Shown: positions 1 through 12,055, counted from the first letter of the stretch. The stretch: 64,000 nucleotides of DNA from Phyto melanocephala (GCA_941918925.1 OW799237.1:108966515-109030514); one strand, 5' to 3'. A program made the numbers and translations. The notes: generated by a model not told the origin, from the sequence alone.

Positions 1-1300
1 TTGAAAATTATTTACGTGTAGTCAACTTACAACACTAACACATTTGCAAACCTGTTTGGCGCCATTTAAACTCTTTATTTTGTATGAAATTTTAAAGAAT
101 TGCTAAGCAGGCCGCTGGCAGTAGGTTATTTTATTAATTCCTAATGCAAATTTAAATTTGTTTAAGCTAAGTAAGTATATACGAGTAAAATTATATTTAA
201 GGGAATTTAATTTTCCTTTCTTTTGCCAAAAAAAATTACATTAAAGTGCTATTTTTACTTTAAAAAATATTTTTTTTAAATACAAAAAAAATATTTTTTT
301 AAATACAAAAAAAAATATTTTTTTAAATACAAAAAAAATATTCTCACCAGAAGTCTTTAAAAAGATTTCTTCTTTCTTTTACCCAATAAATCTTGTTTTA
401 CTAAAAAACATATTGGTTGGTATTATTGGTTCCGCACGGAAAGAAAAATTCAACAAAAAGAATTACCGATCGATATGCAAATTTAAATTATTTATTCTTG
501 CGGTATAACCTTTTTACAAAGTCAACTTAAAATACTTGTTTCTACTAATTATGAGTTGTTATCGTTTCAGCAATTGGTAAAAAAAAAACATTTGGAAAAA
601 CTAGGTAATGACTTGCTCTTACTAAACAACATACTTTTCAATGACTATTACATATCATCTGTCTTACTCAGAAGTGGTTTAGTAATGACTTGATACATAT
701 ATAATATAACAAAATACATATACATATATAATATATAACACAATAATATTTCCTATTGCGAAACATTTTTATAAGCCATTGAAATTCATAACTTTTTGTA
801 ATTCTCATTTAGTTTAACACGGTTATATTATAAGTTATCATATATATGACAATAGCGGCAGTCGCAGTTTAATAACAATCTAATGACTTAAAGGTTTTCA
901 CTAATTTTTTAATTTCAAATTAACGCATCACAGAATAACCAAACCGAATTTTGGTCCTTAAAAGAATCAAACGACTTTTGTAAGTCCAATCTACATATTT
1001 ATTAATGGGTTAATTAGGTTATTAGAATAAAGTACTTATTTATTGCTATAATAGTTAATACTTATTTGAGTCCCTGTTGGTATGCGAAGGTGGCAAGCAG
1101 CGTAACCTTTAGGGCTACTAAAGTAGCATTTTGTCACTTTTTTAAATGCTTGGATACTATTGTGCTACTTTTACAAAATGTCCTCAAATGTGATACTTTC
1201 TTATAATTTGTTCCACTTTTTTTAAACTTTTTACGGAATGAAAAGATAGTTGTTTGTTTTATTTAAATTCCCAGCCTTAATATCTCGTTATCAGCTAAGA
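1..1300. other. Non-coding AT-rich stretch, no gene seen
   Basis: No open frame with recognisable protein character. It contains homopolymer runs, TA-rich microsatellite-like tracts and one short tandem repeat. It probably lies inside or downstream of the tafazzin gene, whose first recognisable exon is at 4427-4727 on the minus strand and whose remaining exons are not visible in the window. Confidence 0.6.
262..341. repeat. Short tandem repeat, about 3.5 copies of a 23-24 bp AT unit
   Basis: The unit AAATACAAAAAAAATATTTTT recurs head to tail, differing only in the length of the A and T runs. Each unit can form an A/T snap-back. It looks like local slippage. Confidence 0.8.
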
Positions 1301-1510
1301 CTGCCATAACTCAAATAATTGTATTTTTAGAGGAGAAGGCAAAAATGTAATAGAAAATGTTTTATCATAATGTAATATCTTTTGTGAAATTGTTTGCAAA
1401 ACTTTAATTTTTTAAAGCTATTGTATTAAGTTTTTGTGTCAAGGTGTGTTTGTGTGAAATATACTGAAATCACTGAAAAACTCAATTTCGTAAAAAATAA
1501 GAGTTAGGGC
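1301..1510 (-). repeat. Copy of a short MITE-like repeat (AGAAAGGCCCTAACTC family)
   Basis: The segment starts CATAACTCAAATAATTGTA and ends AAAAAATAAGAGTTAGGGC. It is the reverse-complement relative of 59406-59635, sharing the GTTTGCAAAAC core, the 'CACTGAAAAACTCAATTTCGTAAAAA' block (26 bp, given here in two parts: CACTGAAAAACTC and AATTTCGTAAAAA) and the GAGTTAGGGC terminus. A third fragment is at 55259-55304. The full copy at 59406 has clear terminal inverted repeats; this copy has lost its outer ends. Confidence 0.6.
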
Positions 1511-1725
1511 GAATTTAAGCAGCTGAAATAGGCCAAGCTGATGGGGAACCTACTATGAGACTTCATGTATAAAAAATTATTATTTTTTTTGTAGGTGGTA
1601 TTTAACAGAAAACATCATCAAACAAATTTTGAAAGTTGGTTGGTGTTAAGTGCTTTTACGTGTAGTGATATTTTTACATAAATATTGCATACATCGGTTA
1701 TTTTTTCACTTTCAAACTAAAAATA

Positions 1726-1871
1726 CAGTGCGAGACAAATATGTGTGTTTAAATTTAAAATTAATTTTTTTGTACATGATGTACCTAAATTCGTTTATAG
1801 AAAACCAAACGCTACACTCACTGATCCCGATGTTATGCCGACAAACACTAACACATATTTGTCTCGCACTG
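1726..1871. mobile_element. 146-bp MITE with 21-bp perfect inverted ends, TA target site
   Basis: The left end CAGTGCGAGACAAATATGTG and the right end CACATATTTGTCTCGCACTG are perfect inverted repeats (21 bp counting one more base), directly flanked by TA on both sides. A TA duplication and ends beginning CAGT are typical of Tc1/mariner-mobilised non-autonomous elements. There is no coding capacity inside. Confidence 0.85.
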
Positions 1872-2397
1872 TACGTTATTTTCGTATTGTATTGTATTGT
1901 AAGAAAGAGTGTTGTGCATTTACACTTCTAACAAAATTTTTATCTCTAAATTTTTTTACTCTGTGATAATGAAAAGGAACGAATTGAGTTTATAAATCGA
2001 TAATAAAATAAATAAGTATTTGATATAACAATCTAGATACATGTATTGTACAAACATACAAAAGAAAAACTACATATGTATATAACAAGATTTATAATAA
2101 ATTATTATCCCCAAAAATCCCCAGGGAAGCGTTTTCCCGCAAAAAATCCTCTGGTATTTTCACGAAATTCTTGTCTCTAATCGCAAATAAAAAATCTACT
2201 ATTTGGGGAGAAATCCACGAAACTGAGAGCACTTTCCCCAACAATATTTTTGTATTAATTTTAAAATAACTAAAGGATATCGTTGTTAGTGCAAAATAAT
2301 AGTTGTTTTATATTCCTCCTTGTGTTGTGACCGTATCTTTTTTATAAGTATATTGTTAAGCAATTCCTTTTCTTGTTGCGCAATTTACGCTCACAAA

Positions 2398-3260
2398 AAG
2401 CAAGTAAAAATGCTCTATTCGGCCGTGCCGAATCTAATAATTCCCTTCACTTAAATGTACATGTACATTTAACAGCCATACTGATGGGGTTAAAAAATAT
2501 CCGCCATTTTTTAAGAGGCCATCATAGATTTAACTTTTTATAAAAATTTATTAATAATCAATAAATAAATAAATAACTTTTTCATAGTTTACTATATTCT
2601 ACTGGTCAAGCCCTTTCATATGATACCAATATTGTGGGTTTTGAAAGGGACAACGCTGTAACTACTATATTTGACCCAAATATCTGCAATTTTAATTAAT
2701 ACACCATTTTGTATTTCTTTAACTTTTTAAAGTTATGTATTCTACTGGTCAAGCCCTTTTTTAAATCAATACTAGCGAACCCGCTTCACACTTCGTAGTG
2801 CAACAAAGAAAATAAAAAATCAATTCTAATTCATTTAAATTATTACCTCAAATATTTTCAAATATTTTGTTTCACGTATTCCAGAGAACATGAATTACTA
2901 ACACAATGAAACTTATTTTTATATATATAGATTAAAAATGTTAAATACATTGATACATTTTTCAATACTAAATTTAACCCATATAAGTACATATAAATTT
3001 ATTATACGCAATTTTGTTGTGGAGTCCATTTTGAATTTTAGTATTTTTTTATAACGTATTATATTCTGCTAGTCAAGCCTACTTATTTGATACCCACATT
3101 GACGATCTCGGTTGTCTAACTGTCTAGCTGAAAAATTTTAACAAAACACCGAAGCAGTTGTAATTTGATGTTTATATCTCAGTAAGTTTTAAACCGATTT
3201 GTTAGTTTTTATCAAAAATAATGTCCGAGGCTACCGCTTGCAATTTAGTGTCACCAGGGT
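2398..3260. repeat. Dispersed composite repeat with 'TTCTACTGGTCAAGCCCTTT' units
   Basis: It opens with a GCAAGTAAAAATGCTCTATT / TTCGGCCGTGCCGAA terminus that recurs at 7833, 48300 and 48590. Inside are at least three copies of a unit with TATTCTACTGGTCAAGCCCT (near 2595, 2735 and 3062). The same unit appears inverted in the 29.0-29.5 kb array and again near 63.83 kb. A mini-Helitron (2772-2931) is inserted between units. Confidence 0.65.
2772..2931 (-). mobile_element. Mini-Helitron, 160 bp, non-autonomous
   Basis: On the minus strand the element starts TCTATATATATAAAAAT and ends CGGGTTCGCTAG, and sits between A and T as Helitrons do. Just before the CTAG end is the hairpin CACTACGAAGTG, the expected 3' terminator. 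There is no Rep/helicase coding sequence, so it would need to be moved in trans. Related copies are at 14680 and 30945. Confidence 0.75.
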
Positions 3261-3931
3261 GCCCGAAAATTATTTAACAGCTAGCTTGGGGAACTTGATA
3301 TACATATTTACTTAAAAAATTATATATATTTTTCCAAATAATTTTTCCTATAAACGGAATGGCAAAATTAATAAATATTTTTAAGAAATTTTTTTGGTTG
3401 GTGTGTAAAAAACGATGAAATCAAAACATTTTTAACTATTTAACAACAATTAAAATTTAAGTGAAATTAAAATGTATGACTTTTTGTAAAATCAGTTTTT
3501 GAGGAACCGGCATATTACGATTTTGTAAAGTGAATAATTTTGTCATTCAAAAGTATTTATATTATTGTTTAACACACATATGACACATATGTATGTACAT
3601 GAGCAATAAGCCCTACATTTAGTACGAGATATAAGTTAGAATATAAAATGAATTAAGGGTACAATAAACATACACAAATCAAAAAAAGAAACAGATATAC
3701 AACTCAAACAAATTTAATACAGCCATAGTCTTTGCAAAACTAATCATAAAAAGTAAAAGTTACTGTGTAATTACGTTATAAAAAGTTGTGGTGTTTAAAA
3801 GAAATTTTGAATTTTTGCAATTTTGTATGACTACAACTTGTGACGTGAATACCTTTAATAATAATTTTATTTAAAAAGAGAGAAAAATAGAAAAAACTTT
3901 TACAGGAAACAATGAAATTATAAATGAAAGA

Positions 3932-3961
3932 ATGGATGAATGGATGGATGGATGGATGTTT
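3932..3961. repeat. (GGAT)n microsatellite
   Basis: A short GGATGGATGGATGGATG run within a GAATGGAT-rich tract. It is one of several tetranucleotide tracts (TATG/GTAT repeats follow at about 4000-4040). Confidence 0.7.
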
Positions 3962-4426
3962 GTTTGACATATAAATGATAAACAAAAGAATCTATATACA
4001 TGCATACGTATGTATGTATATATGTGTTTATGTATGTTTATGGCAAGAAAGGATAAAGAAACTATGATTCATATTTATGAAAATATCGTCGCTGCTCTAA
4101 TGAAATCGGTTATGTGACAATTTTCAAAAAAAAATTTTATTGCTCTATTTTGAACCATTATTGGTTGTACGTTTATCCACCAAACCGTTTAAAGATATCT
4201 TGACTAGTTCAAAAATGAATAAAAGTTAGTATGCGTAAGTTAAAAACTGTAAGGTAAGTAAGAAAATAAAATGCTTTTTTTTGCTCTCCTGAAAACTCAG
4301 TAAAAAACACATAATTGAATTTGTTAGAGCAACGACGATATGACATATATGTATGTATATCTGTATAAATGAACCTGTTAGTTTGCATATAAATATGTAC
4401 ATAGTTAAAACTGAACATGCACTTAC

Positions 4427-4727
4427 CTAAAACAATTTTACTAAATAGTCCTACGGCTAAAATACAAATTTGACTGCAGATGAACCAGAGTCCATTAGGA
4501 TTTTTCAATCTCTTAAATATCCAATCAATATTATAGGGTATGTTGACCGGATTTGTGGCAGCAGCAGTAGTTTTGGAAGTTTTTGTTGTTGCTGCAGCAG
4601 CTGCCACAGACATTTCTGATTGATGTAAAGATTTTGGTTGTTGTTGTAAATGCTTTAATTGCATTTTTTTATAAGATTCTTCTTTAGTATAGGGTGCAAA
4701 TACTGATGATGTAGTTGATGTCTTCAT
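4427..4727 (-). CDS. Taz: Tafazzin, N-terminal coding exon (partial gene)
   Basis: Tafazzin is the mitochondrial transacylase that remodels cardiolipin acyl chains at the outer/inner membrane interface. This exon gives 100 codons plus one base. A low-complexity leader (Q-, A-, T- and K-rich, residues 1-60) is followed at about 64-101 by YNIDWIFKRLKNPNGLWF and a hydrophobic segment ending GLFSKIVLG, which is the conserved start of insect tafazzins. The exon ends TTTTAG with a consensus donor GTAAGT at 4426-4421; reading on gives only intron and then stops. The acyltransferase exons with the HX4D motif are not seen in 1-4426, so they must lie left of the window behind a long intron. I chose the first ATG of the frame, but the frame stays open upstream (see next entry), and Drosophila-type isoforms may start at other Met codons. 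Identification comes from recalled family sequence. Confidence 0.8.
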
Positions 4728-4865
4728 TTTGTTGCTGCTATTATTGAATTTGGAACAATTTTTTTGTGATTGTTGAATTATTGTCGCTGACTTGTCATCA
4801 ACAACCGTTTTAGCTCGAGTATGTTTACGCAGTGTTTGTTGGTATTGTGGATGTTGGACGTGGTA
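4728..4865 (-). other. Taz: Open frame upstream of tafazzin ATG with candidate splice acceptor
   Basis: The frame of the tafazzin exon remains open for about 54 codons before the ATG at 4727, with Q/H/Y-rich residues. A pyrimidine tract CTTCCTTCCGCCCGCAG ends at 4866 on the minus strand and makes a plausible acceptor in frame. The stretch is therefore either 5' UTR after a leader intron or extra N-terminal coding sequence joined to an upstream exon. I cannot decide which. Confidence 0.4.
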
Positions 4866-6486
4866 CTGCGGGCGGAAGGAAGTATATTGTTATAAAAATA
4901 AACACTTGACTTTTTTTTCAAGTTTTTCTTTGAAGTAAACAGCTATGATTACAACAGGCATCCACATTATATATAAACATTATTCATTTTAGGCAATAAG
5001 TAAGCGAATTTAAATTTATTTACTTAACTTCAAAAATTCCGTCGATTTATTCCTTTCTGTTTTTTTTTTTGTACTATACATATGTATATTTTATGAATTT
5101 TTTAATAAATTGTCAAACTGATTTTTGTTTTGTAGATTTCTTTGTTTTATTTTTAAATATTTTAGCTTGTTTATTTTTTAAATTTCTAATGTATAAAGTT
5201 AAAGGATATGCTGAGAGTTTAGCAGCTGGTTGACTGACAGCTCTTATATTTTATTCTTTTTTGTCATCTAGTGATGACAAAAATAACACTAAAATTACAA
5301 AGTTGTTTCTTAGTTTTTAACACACAAACGTCACTTGCAAAAACAAACAACACACACACAATGTCTCTCACACAGCGAAATTAAAAACGGGAATATTTTA
5401 ACAGTTGTTTTGATAGTTGTTGCTATTAATCTTAATTGTAATCGCAACAAGCCCACTTATTAACAATAAAAATTTTAATTTTTTATAATTTTACAACGTG
5501 TATTTATTATACAAAAAAAATAAAAAAATAATAAATAAACTTGTTTAGAAAAATCCACTTAAACTGTTACACTTAACAATAGAGACATGAGTTTCGGCTG
5601 ATGAGGAGGTGCGCATAGAATGTATTTTAATATAAAAAGAATAGAAGAGAAATTTTAATGTATAAGAGTAGCAATGCTAAAATAGAGGGAATGCATACAT
5701 ACATACACATGTATGTGTGTGCATGTGTGTGAATGATTTCAGGAAGTGCCTGAAATTTTGTTTTTTTTTTTTTGTTTTATGCAAAATATACACATTTATC
5801 ATACGTCATGTTGTACCAACAGCAGATTATTTTTTTATTTGTAAAAGAAAAAAAAATTATTAAAACATTTATCACTTAATAATTAATTTTTTAATGTTTT
5901 TGTTATTTGTTTAATGCTGCTTTTTACAATCAAATTAGTTTTCTTCTATTCATTTTATTCCTTTTCTTTATTTATATAAGCGTTCTAGAGACGACACAAC
6001 TTTACGGTGGGAAGTGATGACAATAACTGTCAGTAAAATCTAAGTGCACACATAAACATATGTATATACAAACATAGTATGTATGTATGTGAAAAGTATA
6101 CCCAAAACTTGCCTAAATGCTACACACTAAATATTAAATTGCCAATGAAAAATACAAAAACATTGTTGAGGTCTAATTAAGCAAAATACGTTTGGTTTGC
6201 AAATAATCTCGTTCTTTATCTCTAATAAATAAAAATGTATTATGTTTGTTTTAATTAAATATGTTTGTAGTTTGAATAAATACATATTTAATGCATGTTT
6301 TTAAAGTGAAAAACAAACAAACACAAGATATTTTAAATTATAATAAAAATATATTTAGAAGTTAAAATTATTCTACTTCTTAAAATGGAAAATAGCTCAT
6401 TTGCCAGAAGATGGGTGTTTTTATAGCGACGGATTTTAAGGTTCTCTAACTCATTTAAAAGTAAATAATTTTTCGTTAAACTAGAT
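4866..6486. other. Probable tafazzin upstream/intron region, no gene seen
   Basis: AT-rich non-coding DNA with TATG microsatellites (5690-5730, 6055-6095) and long T runs. It may hold the promoter and leader exon of tafazzin. No convincing core promoter can be picked by eye. Confidence 0.5.
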
Positions 6487-6830
6487 AGTCAAAATTAATA
6501 AGCTGATCATCAGCTGTCATAACATTATCACTCTTCTCTCGTAATTTACAATTGTCAAACTTCATAAAAAAAAATTCTGTCGAATTATACTTTCCGAATT
6601 GCAATCACCTTATATAATAACATCTTGCACGTGAGAAACTTAAAGGTTAAAAATGTCTAAATTTTTTTAATATTTCTTGTAAACAGACTAACCCAAAAAA
6701 TAATTCCTCTAATTTGGCTATATTTGGATTTGGACTTTTTTTATTACTTCTAACTAACAAACTATTTATGTTTAAGTACAGAAAAGAAAAAAAGTGGCAG
6801 CTAGTTAAGGCACTTTTTCACACTGTAATT
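6487..6830. repeat. Diverged repeat shared with 15185-15480
   Basis: Blocks shared in order with the DNA before mRpL18: AAGCTGATCATCAGCTGTC, CAATTGTCAAACTTCATA, AATTGCAATCACCTTATATA, ACCCAAAAAATAATT and a TGGCAGC block. The copies are diverged but colinear over about 300 bp. Immediately after is a small hairpin CACACTGTAATTTACAGTGTG at about 6820-6840. Confidence 0.55.
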
Positions 6831-6849
6831 TACAGTGTGCTTATCAAAT

Positions 6850-7830
6850 TTAACACTGCAAAATGTATGTTATTTTTTTTTTTATTCTCAATCATCATTT
6901 CATATTCTTAATTGTTAATTGTTTTTATTGTTTTAATTGTCGTTTACACATGTATATATGTATGCAGATGAAATTATAGTTACTAGTCAATCAATTGCAT
7001 ATGTCCTTATAGGATCTTAGGTTTGCATTTACAGTGTAAAATGTTAAACTAGATTTATATTTTTCTTTTTACCTAACAAAGCACCTGGCATCAGCTGTTT
7101 TACAAGTAAATTTTTTGTGGCGCCAAGAACATATTTATTTATATATATTTTTTGGTAACCTTATATGCAAGAACGCAAAACAAGCGCAATATAAAATATT
7201 GCAAAAAAAACAGCTTGATCTATTATGTGAAAGCATAAATTCAACCCGTCTGTAAATTGCCAATTTTGATAGACCTGCGCAATCGCAGAAGGATCGTACA
7301 ACGGACAAAGCCCCTGTAAAATATATAGTGTGCAAAAATATTTTAGGTAGCACACAGTTTCTTGTTATGCATAACGCCGTTTGTACAATCATATGCTGTA
7401 ACAGAATTATGTCTTAAGAGAATTATACAAAAAAAAATTTACTTTATAGTTTTTAATTAATATATCTAAATAGTTTAGCTTTAATACTTTTAATATCTTA
7501 AACTATTTTTTTTTTCTGTTAGTCAGGAAATCCTTGTAGGGATACCTTAGTATTACGTACTTCTTAAGATAGTTTAGTTGGGAGGGTAATATTTTAAGAG
7601 GAAATAGCACCATCTTATTTTTGACTTAATCTCCCTAATTATTTATTATTTTGTTAATTTTAATTTTTCTAATTCGTATTAAAGTTTAGCTTCCTTTTTT
7701 AATTGTTAAACTGTATCAACATATCTTAACGAGACAATAATACCTCCCAAAAAAAAAAGATAAAAAAAATGTTAAAATAAATATAAAAAAATAAAAACAA
7801 ATAAAAATATAAATAATATATAAAATAAAA
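6850..7830. other. No gene seen
   Basis: AT-rich non-coding DNA. The short reading frames near 7135-7392 show no protein character and no splice context. Confidence 0.5.
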
Positions 7831-7832
7831 AA

Positions 7833-9070
7833 CAAGTAAGAGTGCTATATTCGGCCATGCCGAATCTTGTATACCCTTCACAACGTGTAGTCATGCAATA
7901 ACAGTTGCTTGTATCACCATTCATCCCATATGAAATACGTACACGTATGTATGTTAAAAAAAAAATTTAAAAAAAAATTTAAAAAAAAAAATTTAAAAAA
8001 AAATTAAAAAAAAAATTATTATATATATAATATACATATATAAAACAAAAAAAAATAAAAAAAAAAATTAAAAAAAAAATAAAAAAAAAAATAATAATAA
8101 AAATATAAATAATATATTAAATAAAAAATAAAAAAAAAATAAAAAAAAAAATTAAAAAAAAATTTTTAAAAAAATTAAAAAAAATTTTTTTTTGGCTCAG
8201 TTGGGATTCGATGCCACGTTTTCTCTAACCAGTATACACGTTTGTATGTATGTATGTTGTTGTTGTAATGTTGTTTTTGTGAAAAAAAAATCGAGGTGGT
8301 CGTGGGTTTTTGCGCATATCTCAGTTGTTTATGTACCAAAGTTTCTGATTTTAAATACCGATCTACTCCCGAATATTTCTGATATTTTAATACCTTACCC
8401 GGGTCCAACCTATGTCGGGGGGCTTCAAAAAGTTGATTTCAACATACACACGGACAGACGGTCAGACGGACAGACGGTCAGACGGACAGACGGACAGACG
8501 GACAGACTGACAGGGCTTAATCGACTCCCCTATTCATAAGCTTTCAGAAAATATATACTTTATGGGGTCGGAAATGAAAATTGTAGAAATTTCACACGGA
8601 ATGACAAACCTATATATACCCTTTTTCACTGTGTGAAGGGTATAATAAAACAAAATTTTTTTTTGCTCAGCTGGGATTTGATGCCACTTTTTCTACCAGT
8701 ATACCACGTTGTTGTTGTATGTTGTTGTTGTGTTAAAAAAAAACTAGGTGGTCGTGGTATTTTGCTCATGTCTCAGTTGTTCATGTACCGATGTTTCTGA
8801 TTTTTATTACCGATCTACTCCCGAATATTTCTGATATTTTAATACCTCACCCTGGTCCAGGCGATGTCGGGAGGCTTCAAAAAGTTGATTTCAACATACA
8901 CACGGACAGACGGTCATACGGAAAGACAGAGCTTAATCGACTCCCCTATTCATAAGCTTTCAGAAAATATATACTTTATGAAGTTGGGAATGAAAATTGT
9001 AGAAATTTCACACGGAATGACAAACCTATATAAGCCCTTTTCACTGTGTGAAGGGTATCATACTCTCATT
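7833..9070 (+). repeat. Composite dispersed repeat: two tandem ~430-bp units plus CGGACAGA minisatellite
   Basis: It starts with AACAAGTAAGAGTGCTATAT, then the palindrome TTCGGCCATGCCGAA and TATACCCTTCACA. A long A/T simple tract (7950-8185) follows. Then two homologous units (about 8186-8645 and 8655-9065) share GCTCAG(T/C)TGGGATT(C/T)GATGCCA, ACCGATCTACTCCCGAATAT, ATCGACTCCCCTATTCATAA and the end TTTTTCACTGTGTGAAGGGTAT. Unit 1 carries at least seven copies of an 8-bp CGGACAGA/CGGTCAGA repeat (8452-8512), reduced to two in unit 2. Tail fragments recur at 54998-55078 (plus) and 50870-50985 (minus). The overlapping reading frames are accidental. Confidence 0.75.
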
Positions 9071-9274
9071 TTTTTTGTTTTATTTCCCTTTGTTCTTTTT
9101 GCTGGTGGCGCTCAAACAATAAAAATAATTTTGATTGTTTACAAAAAGTAAGAATATATGGTAACATTGTTGAGAGAATGAGTGTCATAAAATAAGAGCA
9201 TATAAAACAGGCCTGCCATATTTTCCGATTTTTTGCCTCAAAATTATTAAAGTGTCGATTTTTTATAACCGCTT

Positions 9275-9393
9275 AGGGCCGTATTCATAAAAAATATTTT
9301 AGGTTTATTGAAGGCTTATTTGACAAATTTCTCTACAACATCTGTCAAATAAGCCTTTAATAAACCTAAAATATTTTTTATGAATACGGCCCT
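9275..9393. mobile_element. Hairpin MITE, 119 bp with ~51-bp inverted arms
   Basis: The left arm begins AGGGCCGTATTCATAAAAAA and the right arm ends TTTTTTATGAATACGGCCCT. The arms match for about 51 bp with one mismatch (TTTATTGAAGGC against GCCTTTAATAAA) around a loop of roughly 17 bases. Almost the whole element is one stem, like foldback or snap-back MITEs. Near-perfect arms imply recent origin or recent conversion. Confidence 0.85.
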
Positions 9394-12055
9394 TATATTA
9401 CAATTATTTCGTTTGTCTCAGTATAACTTATTTACTTGGGCAACACTGAAATACTGAATACATTAAAAAGCAGCAACTGTCAATAAGGCGGTACATCTAC
9501 TAAGGAGCTTATTTAAATTATATGCAGTGTTTGTATAATTTACGAACACAGAATTTCTTAAAATTTGATTAGGCGAATTTGAGCTTATTGGCTAAGGAGT
9601 TAATAGTTTCATTAATTTTCATATCGAATTTACAGATCAACTTATTAAAAATTTGTATTTTTGCACAGAAATCTTATAAATTTTTTAATATGATTAACCT
9701 TAACAAGAGCAAGGAAAAGGACATAAATTCTTTGATCGAGATTCTGAAAGAATATAACCAGCTCTATTTGCGAAAAAGACTCTAAATTTAGAGTTAAAAA
9801 TTTGTACATTTTTTAGAAATTATTAAAGGAAGTAAAGAAAATTTGCAACCTTTTTGACAAAAAAAAATAGATTTAAAACGTGGGGATTCTAAAAGGTAAA
9901 TCTCCAATGCTTTAAAAGTGTGCAAGGAATAATGATCCTTCCATATTCTACCAAAAATGTTTAAAGAATTTTTATTCAAGTCAATTTGGATAAAATATAA
10001 TTTAATATTAACAAACTATTCTTTTTTGTTGTAATAATTATTATTTTAATTTAATAATTCAAACCCTAATATCGATGGCCAGAAGTAGATAAATCAGTAT
10101 ATAAAATGTATCGATTTTTTTATTTTATTTTTTAAATATGCAGATTTTTTAAAAAATCAGGTGGCACTTCTGGGATTTATCTATCTTACGACTGATTTTT
10201 GTGACCTTATTTAGATTTAATTTTTCGCATTTTGTTTTATCAGTATATTAGAATACAAAATCTTTATTCCATTGTTATTTAATGATTTTTTAAAGTTTTT
10301 CTTTTAGCAAAGCATATGTATGTACATATTTTAAGCATATTTCTACTAATAAAAAGTTAAAGTAATAACGCTACATTTAACGAATTTTTTTATATAATAA
10401 TTGGTATGATATAATTTCTTTCGTTCAACCGAGATACCACTGTATATTAAAAAGTACCATCCCGTTTAAAATTTTTTTTTTTTATTTTTAATTTTTTTAA
10501 CTTTATGTTCACAGTTTATTAGATTGTTTTTTTCCTATTCCAGCGATTTTTAGGAACAACATAAAACTTTGGGTTATTTTTTTTTTAAATATATATGTAT
10601 GTATGTATATCATTGAAAGTAATTTTCTGCAGATGAAAATATCTAAGAACAACATTTTATTAAAATTTTTTAAATACCAAATTTTTTTTTTTTCATATTT
10701 TTTATGCTTTTAATATTCTCTTTATAATGAGTGTTACATTGTGTGTGTCTTCGACTCAAATATTATTTTGGTTAGAAACCCAAGTGGTTTATTTAACTTT
10801 TATAAATCAAATATTCATAGAATATCAGATTAAACCTTGCAAAAGGTTTGAAAATTGTTATGCATACGCCGGTAATATACTATATAATAATAAATATTTA
10901 TCTCAGAAATCACTAGATCTTCAAAAAAACATCCTTTTTAGTTTAGTTTTTTACTAAACTTTTATTTAAAAGTTAAATATTTTCGACAGTTATTGGCTCG
11001 CCGAATAATTGAAATGAATTGTAAAACACAATATTTTTCCACGTCTTTGTTTCCATTAAACAAAATCTAAAAAAATATTTTTTACAATAAATAACTTATA
11101 TACATATGTACCTATGTATATGTAGGTAAATATGTAATCGAACTTTAAATTAATAAATAATATTAGAGTAGGTATTAAGCTATAGGAAGTGTATCAATAC
11201 GTTATTAATTAATTATTTTGAGTCATATTATTTACCTTCTTATTTATTTCAATTCCGTTATAGAAATAATTATTTCGTTATTAAGGAAAATAATTTATTG
11301 TAAGTATTAAGCATTTTACTATAGGTAGGTAGTTTATTTATTGATAACTACTACTGAAATTATTAAAATATTATTTCGTTTGAACCTAAATAGTGTTATT
11401 CCTAAAAATATTTGGAAATTTAGCACATAAACCAAAAGTATTTTGACCTGCCTGCTGCACATTGTGCATTTTATAAGCCGCAATTCATTACAAGTGTGAG
11501 TTACATTTAACAAATCGATTTTTATCAATTTTATAAAAATATTAATACATATTTAAATATTTCATATAAAATTGCCTGAAACTGTTACCTTTGACGCAGT
11601 GTACCTTATATGTTGACCCATGGTTTGTCTAGTGACTACACTAAATCGATAAAAATTAAAAGTAGTATTTCTGCACCACAAAGAAAGCATAGCTTTTTTA
11701 ATTTAGTCTAATGAAAATTATTTAAATTTTAGTTATGTTAATTCTTAACTATATACACCAATGTGTGTGTATAAGCGGCTTTTCCTGTTGTAAAACCAAC
11801 AAATTATATAAAACTCGCGGCACTACCACTTCTTTGCTTATATTTTTTCTTTAACACTAAGCGCATGACAATAAATGATTAACTTACAAATTTATATAAA
11901 TTATTAAAAAAATATATATATTATCACAATTAAAAAGAAACAATGTAAACTATTGGACAAAATAACGTGAAAGGTTTAAGAAAACAGCTGTTTTTGGCAA
12001 ATTATCAAACAGAAAATGTATGTTAACAATTCGTGATGAATGTGAATGGAAATAA
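9394..12055. other. Long non-coding stretch, no gene supported
   Basis: Short frames exist (for example near 9579-9785 and 10727-10957), but none shows a domain, a conserved start or splice support. T-runs and TATG microsatellites are common. The last few hundred bases are presumably the promoter of the JmjC-type gene that starts at 12056; a CAGCTG palindrome lies at about 11985. Confidence 0.5.

Noticed and set aside
1..4426. Remaining tafazzin exons left of 4427
   Set aside because: No acyltransferase motif or plausible exon found on the minus strand; they are assumed to lie outside the window.
8192..8539. 115-codon open frame with RTDGQTD repeats
   Set aside because: It lies entirely in the octamer-bearing dispersed repeat and the repetitive protein is an artefact of CGGACAGA iteration.
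9579..9785. 68-codon lysine-rich frame as a small gene
   Set aside because: No conserved domain, splice sites or promoter context; typical of AT-rich chance frames.
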